From Datisca glomerata (taxonomy: Eukaryota > Streptophyta > Magnoliopsida > Cucurbitales > Datiscaceae): a stretch of DNA of 64,000 nt. A program made the position numbers and the translations under genes. The notes beneath the pieces were generated by a model. That model saw only the letters and a list, made by a program, of their open reading frames with translations. It was not told the origin of the DNA and did no database searches. Where the stretch lies: the NCBI GenBank assembly GCA_003255025.1, contig QANY01002930.1:553698-617697 (forward strand), given 5' to 3'. This document shows, one piece after another, positions 1-9,070 of the stretch (its first letter is position 1; every line of letters begins with the position of its first letter).

Positions 1-325
1 TGAACCGTGAGTTCCGATTTGGTTCGATTTTCACCCAAATAACTGATCGAATCAAACTGATTACATCCCTAGCATTCCTTGTAACTTTGCAACTAGTTTA
101 CTTCTGGCGGGTGAGGATCTATTATAGGTCTAGAGGCATGTGCCCCCAAGATCTCTCTGTTTAAATTTTTATGCTTTTTCGATAGCGGATAATTTTTGTA
201 TCGTAGATAAATTAATTTTGTAATGTACCCTTTGTAGTGGGCCACTGGTTATTGTACTTTTTTTAAAAAGGATCCTGAGTTCAAATCTCTCTTAGGGTTG
301 TCAACGGTCCAGGCCAGACCAGCCT
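1..325. other. Left edge: worn hAT-like transposon ends
   Basis: No gene is visible. The first 74 bases are rich in GGTTCGA-like motifs and end in CATCCCTAG, which resembles the right end of a plant hAT element. A second hAT-like start, AGGGTTGTCAACGG, lies near 293 and is followed at once by copia LTR sequence at 326. The middle (75-290) is AT-rich and not recognised; GAGTTCAAATCTC near 273 resembles a tRNA-type B box but nothing else supports a SINE. Confidence 0.3.
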
Positions 326-834
326 GTGAGTTAGTAGTGTCGTGAGGCACTACAGCTCTTACACGGCACTATGGCCACTGTAGTATTGCACCAATTGTAG
401 TCTGTCCCACTGCAACGGCACATTTGTACATAATATATTATTTTATGTACACCCTAAAACCTAATTAGCATTGACTTAAAATATATACATAGATATTATT
501 CTATTGGTCTAATTAAGTGTGTGATTAAGTGATTGAAACATTCATTATAATTAAACATTAATAAAAGACTCTATGAATATACCAATTTTTTTTCAGAGTT
601 TTTGTCTCACAAAAGTCCTTCTTCAAATCTCTAGATCTCCTGTGTTGAGTACATCTAGAGACAAAAAGTGACTTTGATATATTTTATGCGCCCACACATG
701 TCCTTGTGTGTTTGAGGATTGGCTTGAAAACTCTTAGTGTGGATCTCGCAGTACGTTATTCGTGGAACCTCCAGTTTATTGTTGGCAATGATGCTTGATA
801 GACTACAAGAGTATAACTCCCCCTGAATTTGTGT
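326..834 (+). repeat. LTR-a of copia A1, left fragment
   Basis: This stretch aligns by eye with the downstream quarter of the complete LTR at 30677-32676 and with 53200-53700. Shared blocks include GTGAGGCACTACAGCTC, TAATTAAGTGTGTGATTAAG, TTGAGTACATCTAGAGA and the segment ending in TTGATAGACT. The first roughly 1.5 kb of the LTR is missing, replaced by an hAT-like end. The right side is cut by plastid 23S rRNA sequence, and the LTR resumes at 12869. Confidence 0.75.
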
Positions 835-841
835 ATGAAGA

Positions 842-1660
842 AGATGGGGTTGTGGGAGAGTAATATAAGCGTTGTGCTGCTAGGCGAAGCGGTGGAGTGC
901 TGCACCCTAGATGGTGAGAGTCTAGTAGCCGAAAGCATCATTAGCTTGCGTTCTGACCTGAGTATCATAGGGCACATGGAATCCCGTGTGAATCAGCAAG
1001 GACCACCTTGCAAGGTAAAATACTCCTAGGTGATCGATAGTGAAGCAGTACCGTGAGGGAAGGGTGAAAAGAACCAACACCATGTAAGCTTCCAAGAAGT
1101 GGGAGGAGACCAGGACTCTGACCGCGTGCCTTTTGAAAAATGAGCTGACGACTCATAGGTAGTGGCTTAGTTAAGGGACCCACCAAAGCCGTAGTAAAAG
1201 TGAGTCTTCATGGGGAAATTGTCATTACTTATGGACCCGAACCTGGGTGATCTATCCATGACCAGGATGAAGCTTGGGTGATACTAATTGGAGGTCTGAA
1301 CCGACTGATGTTAACGAACCAATGGATGAGTTGTGGTTAGGGGTGAAATGCCACTCAAACCCAGAGTTAGCTTGTTTTCCTCGAAATGCGTTGAGGCACA
1401 ACAATTGAGTAGACATCTGGGGGTAAAGCACTATTTTGGTGCGGCCTTTGAGAACGGTACAAAATTGAGGCAAACTCTAAATACTAGATATGACCTCAAA
1501 ATAATAGGGGTCAAGGTCGGCCAGTGAGACGATAGAGGATAAGCTTCATCGTTGAGAGGGAAACAGCCCGGATCACCAGCTAAGGCCCCTAAATGACCGC
1601 TCAGTGATAAATGAGGTAGGGGTGCAGAGACAACCAAGAGGTTTGCCTACAAGAAGCCAC

Positions 1661-1691
<31 letters not shown>

Positions 1692-3042
1692 AAGCACTTT
1701 TGCACCGAAGATGAATGTGGCTAAGCGATCTACTGAAGCTGTGGGATGTAAAAAGACATTAGTAGGGGAGCATTCCGCCTTAAAGGGAAGCACCTACGCG
1801 AGCAGTGGTGGATGAAGCGGAAGTGTGAATTTCGGCTTGAGTAACATAAACATTGGTGAGAATCAAATGACCCAAAATCCTAAGGGTTCCTCCGCAAGGT
1901 TCATCCATGGAGAGTGAGTTAGGGCCTAAGATCAAGCCGAAAGGCATAGTTGATGGACAACATGTGAATATTCATGTACTATCCTTTGTTGGTCCTGAGG
2001 GACGAAGGAGGCTAAGTTAGCAAAAAGATGGTTATCGGTTCAAGGATGCAAGGTGCCCTATTTTTTCAGAGTAAGAAGGGGTAGAGAAAATACCTCAAGC
2101 CAATGTTCGAGTACCAAGCACTATGGGACTAAAGTAACCCATGTCATACTCCCTGGATAAAGCTTGAACGACCTTCAACAAAATGGGCACGAAACTGATG
2201 CAGGTGAGTAGGTAGAGAATACCTAAGGGCACAATACAACTCTATCTAAGGAACTCAACAAAATAGCCCTGTAACTTTAAGAGAAGGGGTTCCTCCTCAC
2301 AAAGGGGGTAACACTGACCAGGCCCGGGTGATTGTTTCCAAAACACAGGTCGCCGCAGAGTCATAAGACTGTGTATGGGGACTGATGCCTGCCTAGTGCC
2401 GGCAGGTCAAGGAAGTTGGTGACCTGATGATAGGGGAGCCGGTGTTCGAAGCCCCGGTGAATGGTAGCCATAACTATAATGGTCCTAAGGTAGCGAAGTT
2501 CCTTGTCAGGTAAGTTCTGACCCGCACCAAAAGGCGTAACGATCTAGGCACTGTCTCGGAGAGAGGCTTGGTGAAATAGACATGTCTATGAAGATGCAGA
2601 CTACCTGCATCTGGACAAAAAGACCCTATGAAGCTTCACTATTTCCTGTTATTTGCTTTAGGCTTTTCGTGCATAGCTTGGGTGGATGGTGAGGAAGGCA
2701 TCCTTCCAAGGGGACCCGAGTCATCAATGGGATACCGCTCTAGAAGAGCTAGAATTCTAATCTTGTATCAGGGCCTACGAGCCAAGGGACAGTCTTAGGT
2801 AGATAGTTTTTATGGGGCGTAGGCCTCCCAAAAGGTAATGGAGGCGTGCAAAGGTTTCCTCAGGTTAGACAGAGATGGGCCCCCGAGTGCAAATGCAGAA
2901 GGAAGCTTGACTGCAAGACTGGCTTGTCGAGCAGGGATGAAAGTCAGCCTTATTGATTCAACAGTGTTGAGTGGAAGGGCCGTCGCTCAACAAATAAAAG
3001 TTACTCTAGGGATAAAATGTTGATCTTCCCCAAGAGCTCACA
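842..3042 (+). pseudogene. rrn23: Plastid 23S rRNA, partial
   Basis: This is most of a plastid large-subunit rRNA. Recognisable conserved blocks include GTGAATCAGCAAGGACCACC near 990, AAGAGTGCGTAATAGCTCAC near 1667, AACTATAATGGTCCTAAGGT near 2471, GGACAAAAAGACCCTATGAA near 2613 and AGTTACTCTAGGGATAA near 2999. Roughly the first 250 and last 300 nucleotides of the usual 2.8 kb are missing: it begins near GGGGTTGTGGGAGAG and stops abruptly after AAGAGCTCACAT. Many substitutions and small deletions break helices. It points in the opposite direction to the 16S fragment that follows, unlike a native rrn operon, so it is a rearranged nuclear copy. Confidence 0.93.
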
Positions 3043-3060
3043 TAGTTTATGACATTTATG

Positions 3061-3880
3061 TGTTTAGCTACAGCACTGCACTGGTCGATACGCACAGTGC
3101 CTAGTATCCATCGTTTACGACTAGGACTATTGGGGTATCTAATCCCATTCACTCCCCTAGATTTTGCGTCATAGTGTCAGTGTCGGCCATGCGGAGTGCT
3201 TTCACCGTTGGTGTTCTTTCTGATCTCTACGCATTTCATCATTCCACTAGAAATTCATTCTATCCCTACCATATGCCATCTTAGTAGTTACTACCGCCTG
3301 TCCAGGGTTGAGCCCTAGGATTTGATGACGAACTTAAAAAGCCACCTACAGACGCTTTACGCCCAATCATTCTAGATAACTCTTGCAGCCTCTGTATTAC
3401 TGCGGCTGCTGGTACAAGGTTAGCAAGATGGTTATTCCCCATATACCATCATTACTTATTCTCCAGAAAAAGAAGTTCACGACCTATAGGCCTTTTACCT
3501 GCACGCGACATTGATTCGTCAGGCTTTCACCCATTGCGGTAAATTCCTCACTACTGCCTCCCGTTGGAGTCTGGGCCTTGTCTCAATCCCTGTGTGGCTG
3601 ATCATCCTCTTAGACCAGCTACTGATCATCGCCTTGGTAAGCTATTTCCTCACCAACTAGCTAATCAGACGCGAGCCCCTCCTCGGGCGGATTCTTCCTT
3701 TTGGTCATCAGCCCACGAGGGGTATTAGCAATCGTTTCCAGCTATTGTTCACCTCCCAATTATAGGTTCTTACGAGTTACTCACTCGTCTGCTACTGAAA
3801 ACACCAGTTCCCATTCGACTTGCATGTGTTAAGAATGCCGCCTGCGTTCATCCAGAGCTAGGATCGAACTCTCCATGAGA
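3061..3880 (-). pseudogene. rrn16: Plastid 16S rRNA, 5' half
   Basis: On the minus strand this is the 5' part of plastid 16S rRNA. Read on the plus strand, the block ATTGGGGTATCTAATCCCAT near 3129 is the complement of the universal 790 region, and ACTGCCTCCCGTTGGAGTCT near 3552 is the complement of the 340 region. The mature 5' end (TCTCATGGAGAGTTCGATCC) lies at 3880. About 670 nucleotides of the 3' half are gone. A filler of about 18 bases (3043-3060) separates it from the inverted 23S fragment. The rrn16 leader and trnV-GAC follow at 3881-4179 in native order. Confidence 0.93.
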
Positions 3881-4001
3881 TTCATAGTTGCATTACTTAT
3901 AACTTTCTTGTTCATAGACAAAGCTGATTCAAAATTGTCTTTCATTCCAAGACATAACTTGTATCCATGCGATTCATATTCACCTAGAGTTCGTTCCCAG
4001 A

Positions 4002-4031
4002 AATATAGCCATCCATACCCTCTCACGTCAA
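4002..4031 (-). promoter_or_regulatory. rrn16 P1-type plastid promoter relic
   Basis: On the minus strand a -35 box TTGACG (4026-4031) and a -10 box TATATT (4002-4007) are separated by 18 bases, upstream of the 16S 5' end at 3880. This matches the bacterial-type promoter of the plastid rRNA operon. Both boxes are unmutated, but no plastid polymerase is expected in the nucleus. Confidence 0.7.
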
Positions 4032-4107
4032 TCCCACAAGCCTATTATTCATTCTCATTCGATCACGGTGGAGGAGTAAGTAAAAATATAAAAACTCACA
4101 TTGGGTT

Positions 4108-4179
4108 TAGGGATAATCAGGCTCGAATTGATAACTTCCACCATGTCAAGATGACACACTACCACTTAGTTATATTTAG
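4108..4179 (-). tRNA. trnV-GAC: trnV-GAC, plastid-derived and mutated
   Basis: The minus strand reads as plastid tRNA-Val with anticodon GAC, 72 nucleotides long and in its native place upstream of rrn16. Compared with the usual gene, the D-arm and acceptor side carry changes (the 5' end reads TAAATATAACT), and the T-loop reads TCAATTCGA. The acceptor stem is probably weakened, so it is most likely a tRNA pseudogene. The mosaic breaks right at its 5' end. Confidence 0.85.
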
Positions 4180-4643
4180 TTCTATATCTCCATGAATCTA
4201 TGATTTCTCGTATTGTATCATTTGCTCTACGTATCGAAACTGATAACATTCAAGATTATAGAGGATTATACACAAAAGATCCTTTTTGGCTCTCTCTTTA
4301 GCCCTATGTCTCTTATCCTTCGGAGGTCTTCCTCCACTAGCAAGTTTTTTCGGAAAACTTCATTTATTCTGGTGTGGATGGCAGGCATGCCTATATTTCT
4401 TTGTTTCAATGGGACTCCTTACGAGCGTTGTTTCTATCTACTATTTTCTAAAAACAACCAAGTTATTAATGACTAGATGAAACCAAGAAATAACTCAAAA
4501 CATGTGAAATTATAGAAGATCCCCTTTAAGATCAAATAATTCCATCGAATTGAGTATGATTTTATGTGCGATAGCGTCTGCTATACTAGGAATATCAATG
4601 AACTTGATTATTGAAATTGCTCAGGATACCCTTTTTTATTTTA
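4180..4643 (+). pseudogene. ndhB: ndhB exon 2, 3' part (plastid-derived)
   Basis: This encodes the C-terminal part of the plastid NDH complex membrane subunit NdhB. Residue runs such as [39 protein letters not shown] and IEIAQDTLF are clear, but the frame shifts several times and TAG stops interrupt it. It starts abruptly at the point corresponding to YISMN, immediately after trnV-GAC; native plastomes have rps12 and rps7 there. The missing upstream part of the same exon is found inverted at 7655-7953. The native stop is displaced by a few inserted bases near 4636-4643. Confidence 0.92.
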
Positions 4644-5236
4644 GTTTCTTGAATCTATTTCTTAGTTCAAGATCCCTCATACTAACTGGAAACAAAGACT
4701 TAGTATATTTGTTCCGCCCAGAATGGGAATGAGCTAGGGTTATGAACTTATAATCTATAATCTGATGATCGAGTTGATTCCGTGATTATAAGTTCATTCC
4801 ATATAGGTTTAGACCGGAACATGGCTAGGTTATATACATTATAATTATGAGAAGGGGTCATCCGAGCGTATTTAAATAGATATTATATTTACATATGGGT
4901 CCCTACGTCCTTACATTCTATTTAGGATTAAGAATAGGCATAATAAGACCTATTTCTTACATATCTCTAATTATTTGGGACCCTATTCATCTCTTTGGGC
5001 TTCTATTGAATCGAGAAATAGGTTTGACTGTTCAAGAAGTAGGTTTGATTATCATCTTTTTGATATAATATAAGGCATCCTCCGGATAATTCAAATCGAA
5101 GCAATTGGATGTCCGACTCGGGCCTATATGACATGACCGATCAATAGAAATACTCTAAAACTTCACCTTTGTCATATATTCCATACATCACACTAGATAA
5201 ATATCATATTCATGGAATATGATTCATTTTCAAAAT
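4644..5236. other. Plastid spacer between ndhB and trnL-CAA
   Basis: No gene. This is the native-order plastid spacer between the ndhB stop and trnL-CAA. Fragments such as TTGTTCCGCCCAGAATGGGA near 4709 look like a degraded short reading frame. It remains collinear with both flanking plastid genes. Confidence 0.6.
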
Positions 5237-5317
5237 GCCTTGGTGGTGAAATAGTAGACACGCGAGACTCAAAATCCCGTGCTAAAGGGCGTGGAGGCTC
5301 GAGTCCTCTTCAAGGCA
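5237..5317 (+). tRNA. trnL-CAA: trnL-CAA, plastid-derived
   Basis: An 81-nucleotide plastid tRNA-Leu with anticodon CAA (in GACTCAAAATC). Acceptor ends GCCTTGG and CAAGGCA pair, the D-stem, long variable arm and GTTCGAG-like T-loop (here GCTCGAG) are present. Few changes from the usual plastid gene are visible, making it the best-preserved RNA gene of the insert. Expression in the nucleus would need an internal promoter for RNA polymerase III; the A and B boxes have not been tested. Confidence 0.9.
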
Positions 5318-5633
5318 TAATGTCCACAAGGCATAATATTGAGAATACCCGTTAAATTAGAAGGAATAATTTCAGTAACAGATCACGAAATCTTGGTGAT
5401 CTTCTCTATCTAATGAATGGGAAGTCCTCTTTGAAATCGTCCACCCGACACTCACCCCCCAAATATATGCTTCAACAGGAATTAAATAAGGGTAGATTGA
5501 TAGAATAGAAATCTCTGGCAAAATGACCCCGTAACATAACAGATAAAGTAGATTACATAGTCTATTTTTGGGATTGGTGACTTACCCATTCAGTGACTTT
5601 GGCACTGAACATTCAAAAATGACTATTATCGGG

Positions 5634-6069
5634 TCGGGTGAATTCAATAATAGATGCATGTTGGTATTCCGGCCTTCCTTCTCCTTTCAAGGCCAACCTG
5701 AGAAGAATCCAGTACTTCTTGATCGTGAATATCTGAATAGGATGACCCGCCCCGTGGTTTTCTTTAGAACAAAGCAATTATATTTAGGCTGGCTCGGTCA
5801 ACTGGAATGTGTATTATCAATATATGGGGATCTTTCAATGGAAATGTCATCTATTTTAATTATTTATTCAGTTAAACTAATGATTCGTTATTGTAACAGA
5901 TGGGAACAACCATTTCATCTAGCATGCGTATTTTTTATTTTCCAATGGATTTACATCTTTCATTAATGGAAATGTTTTGATGTAGTGAGTAATGTTTAGG
6001 CAGTTTATACCATCCATACATAATGTTTTGATCTAAGATTTCACTTCTTCTGTGTTTCAGCAGTAGTAT
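5634..6069 (-). pseudogene. ycf15: ycf15, interrupted (plastid-derived)
   Basis: The minus strand carries the two parts of ycf15, a short plastid frame of doubtful coding status beside ycf2. The N-terminal part (about 5997-6069) reads [20 protein letters not shown], with the start codon changed to ATA. The C-terminal part (about 5634-5760) reads PIQIFTIKKYWILLR and ends near IEFTR without its stop. About 235 bases separate them, resembling the intervening sequence known to split ycf15 in many plants. It lies between trnL-CAA and the ycf2 3' end, as in native plastomes. Confidence 0.75.
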
Positions 6070-6212
6070 ATTGTTCCATAGAGCTATGGTTCAAAATATG
6101 GAAGAAATAAGTGTTTTCACAACTATACGACCCAGTCAATTCTGTTCCACTTAATCCCTATTTCATGGCCACCTTTTTTTATCAGGCTAAGGAATGAGAA
6201 ACCTTTCTCTTG

Positions 6213-7650
6213 TTACATGAATCCAATTTTCATTTCATCCGGGAAAAGCTATCTTTTTCTCAATAATGTCTTTGTCATTTGATCCAATAGCGTTCCGCTA
6301 TATAGGAACAGATTTGATAAATACTTATAACTCTCGGATGGAGTATTAGAATGGAAAAATCCATTAGATAATTAACTATTGGTTCTAAGACACCTCTGGC
6401 GATGAATCAACAACCTGAAGTGTTTTTTTTTGCGTATTCTTGATAAACCAACGTTTACATATAGATGGAGGAAGATATGTTTGCGAAGTAAGATGCCCCT
6501 TTGACATCTTTTCATCTATAAATAATTCTTGATGTGAAAACACAGAGACAAAAGGCTGATCTTTGAATAGGAAAAAGAGTGAATCTTTAAGATCCCAAAT
6601 GAATTGGCTTATTAAAAAAAGCCTTGTTTTTTTAAAGATCCATCTCATGTCTTGTACTGAACGGTTCCACTCTGCAAGAAATCTGAATCATTCTCTTAAA
6701 GCTCATCCTCTTCATCATAAATGATCCATTTGCCCTGAAATGACCTAGCCCAATAGGGAATTCCCAATGAATTGGGCCTTTCAATACAATCAAATAGAAA
6801 GCCCCAAGGGCGCCATATTCTAGGAGCCCAAACTATGTAATTGAATAAATCCTCCTCTATCTATTGCGGGTCCAGGACTCATTCTCCTTCCCCTTCTTCA
6901 AACTTTGATTTGTATTGTTATAGAGAAATCTCTGATCAACGATAGAGCAAGATCCAGTTTGCATCATATCTAAGGGATCCCTTAGTTCGGGCTGAAGAAG
7001 CAATGTCACTCGATCATTATCAAATCGATTGCAATGGTTTTCTGTCCGTGAGGATCCTACCAGAGCGTTTTCTACTTCTAATAGGCCATGAACTAGATTA
7101 GAATCATTCTAAATGAGTCTATAAGAAGTGATCTTTTTTTTTTCACCAGGTCTGGGTATAGACCAAAGATATTGAGCGACCGATCCGGTAGAACAACTCA
7201 AAAGATAAAGATGTATCGTTAATTTTCTCATGCTCGTTGCAAGATCAAAGTACCATTTGTAAAAATAAGAACCCCCATCTTTACATGATTTCTTCTTCAT
7301 ATAGATAGATATAGGATCTATGGAGCAATTACTTAGAAGTACATTTTGTGCAACAACCATTCCTATCTGATAGAATGATCCCATGATCCTCAACCGATCT
7401 TACCTAGGATCGCAAATCCCAAGTTTGTCTATGAAGAGCAGATCTAATTATATTAGTGTCTATAATGGATTTCTTCTGCGTAATACTAATCGATAAAGCC
7501 TCATTGGTAAGTGCTACAAGATCTCGTACATGGGAACCCATGGTTATGGACCTGAATCCATTAGTATGGAACATTTTCTTTTCCAAGTGAAATCCCCTAG
7601 TATATGAAAGAGTGAAAAAGTGCTTTCGTTATTGTGGAATAAGAAGACCT
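6213..7650 (-). pseudogene. ycf2: ycf2, 3' part (plastid-derived)
   Basis: The minus strand encodes the C-terminal portion of Ycf2, the giant plastid FtsH/AAA-related protein of an import-associated motor complex. Clear runs are [35 protein letters not shown] and [14 protein letters not shown] near 7404-7586, [20 protein letters not shown] near 7300, [18 protein letters not shown] near 6540 and DEMKIGFM just before the stop at 6213. Frameshifts and stops break it throughout (one stop lies near 7640). Upstream sequence ends at about 7650, where it joins an inverted piece of ndhB. The 5' part of ycf2 sits separately at 9071-12460. Confidence 0.93.
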
Positions 7651-7654
7651 CATA

Positions 7655-7953
7655 TTTTAATGCATGTACTTAAGTTATAATGCTTGATATCCACCATTTG
7701 AGTCTCCATCAATTATTCCAATCATTACATATTTGATTTGACCTATGGACGAATACGCAAGCATATGTTTCGTGCTTGTTTAAGTAATAGCAATGAGATT
7801 CCCCAATATCATGCTAAGAATAGTTAGGATTTCCAAAAGAAGATGCCATTCGTTTAATGAGAAATAAAAAGGAATATTAAAAATTTAAGTGGCTGAAGCT
7901 GAAGCAGCTACTTTCGAGGTAACAGAAAGAAAAGCAACGACTGGAGTGGGAGA
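7655..7953 (-). pseudogene. ndhB: ndhB exon 2, 5' part (inverted)
   Basis: The minus strand encodes the N-terminal half of ndhB exon 2. It includes SPTPVVAFLSVTSKVAA-like sequence near 7910-7953, NEWHLLLE near 7840, and SMKRMLAYSS-like and [15 protein letters not shown] sequence down to about 7665. It ends where native ndhB would continue with YISMN, and that continuation is found on the plus strand starting at 4180. The two pieces are therefore the two sides of one break. Frameshifts and stops are present. Confidence 0.88.
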
Positions 7954-8629
7954 GTCAGAGTCAAAAAGAGGATTCCTCACTTCTTTTTCTCAGTCAAAAT
8001 AGTGCATGAGACTTTCATCTCGCACGGCTCCTAAGCTAAGTGATAAAAGAAAGAATAACTCATCTTCTTTTCTTTTTTGATTACCTTCCTCACTTATGTA
8101 TAAGCCCGAATCGATTCGATTTCTAAAAAGAATTACTAACCCTTAACCTTTAGAGGAATCCTTCATCAGTGGTTGTGAATGACTGATTTTCTCAATTTTT
8201 TCAGCCTTGGTTCCATAGGAGCAGGTTAGAAAGATCTGATTTGATTCATTCTCAATAGCCATGGGATGATCATCTTATGGTGATCCTTTTGTCGATGGAT
8301 GCTCCTATTACACTCGTAGTCTCTAAAGGATGAGAACCAACTATGTAGCATCTACATCGAGAATTCAAGTATTGTATACGTCATTAGTCTGATCCTTTGT
8401 AGGAACTACCCGTAATAACGAACTTGCAAAATGAATATGTTTATTATAAAATGATTCGTTGTTCCTGATCCTGCATCACCTTAATTGTTATTTGAACAAG
8501 TAAAAGTTATACTTTGATCCAAGTGGGGATAGTATTTCTCTTCTGCATGTCCATGAAGTTTTGAAAAATCCAAACATCTCAAAGATAAGAGATAGCTAGA
8601 GAGGTAGGAATTTATCGAATGAACCGCAC
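7954..8629 (-). other. ndhB: ndhB group II intron (plastid-derived)
   Basis: On the minus strand the intron begins with GTGCGG at 8629, the group II 5' signature, directly after the exon 1 end. Near its 3' end the domain V hairpin GAGCCGTGCGAGATGAAAG is visible at 8012-8030. The length of about 676 bases is close to that usual for the ndhB intron. Plastid group II introns need plastid splicing factors, so this copy is not expected to splice in the nucleus. Confidence 0.8.
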
Positions 8630-8774
8630 TCCATCGTATACGTCAGGAGTCCATTGATGAGAAGGGGTTGGGGAAAGCTTGAACCCAATTTCTATAGTGA
8701 TAAATATAAGCGCAATTGAAATTCCTGGGGAGATATACATTTGTGTATTGAGAAGACCATTTACTATTTCTTCC
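8630..8774 (-). pseudogene. ndhB: ndhB exon 1, 3' end (plastid-derived)
   Basis: The minus strand reads [19 protein letters not shown], then [15 protein letters not shown] and [12 protein letters not shown], the end of ndhB exon 1. It is followed directly by the GTGCGG intron start. The frame is open in this short piece. The rest of exon 1 is missing: at about 8774 the sequence switches to the plastid spacer beside trnI-CAU (8775-8921). Confidence 0.85.
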
Positions 8775-8921
8775 CTATGAGTTATAGTCTTAATAAGAAT
8801 GCTAGTTCTTATTGTTCATATGTTGTGATATGAATATACCACACCAATTCATTATGTATGGATGATGAGATTCCATTAATAGAGCCAATTCCAATAGACT
8901 TATTGGAGGGTCCCATTGGCG

Positions 8922-8994
8922 TGCATCTAGTAGGAATTAGACCTACGAATTCACAATTATGAGTTGGGCGCTTTAACCATTCAGCCATGGATGC
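8922..8994 (-). tRNA. trnI-CAU: trnI-CAU, plastid-derived
   Basis: The minus strand starts GCATCCATGGCTGAATGGTT and carries anticodon CAU in the loop, as in plastid tRNA-Ile(CAU), whose C is normally modified to read AUA codons. It is about one base short, with a deletion after the anticodon arm and a rearranged T-loop (GGTCTAATTCC). The matching acceptor ends are GCATC and GATGC. It sits in native order just upstream of the ycf2 5' end. It is probably a pseudogene. Confidence 0.87.
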
Positions 8995-9070
8995 TTAGTG
9001 GGGATCCTCGTACATGGTGAATAACCAAATTCTAATTGAAATGAAATCTTTAGGATACTTCAATGCAATT

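Noticed and set aside
180..300. SINE suggested by a B-box-like GAGTTCAAATCTC
   Set aside because: No A box at the right distance, no poly-A or T tail and no target duplication were found.
756..3023. Several 60-75 codon frames on both strands
   Set aside because: They overlap plastid 23S rRNA, which is not protein coding.
3829..4195. Frame of 106 codons starting near 3875
   Set aside because: It covers the rrn16 leader and trnV-GAC in antisense; the sequence is conserved for the RNA genes, not for protein.
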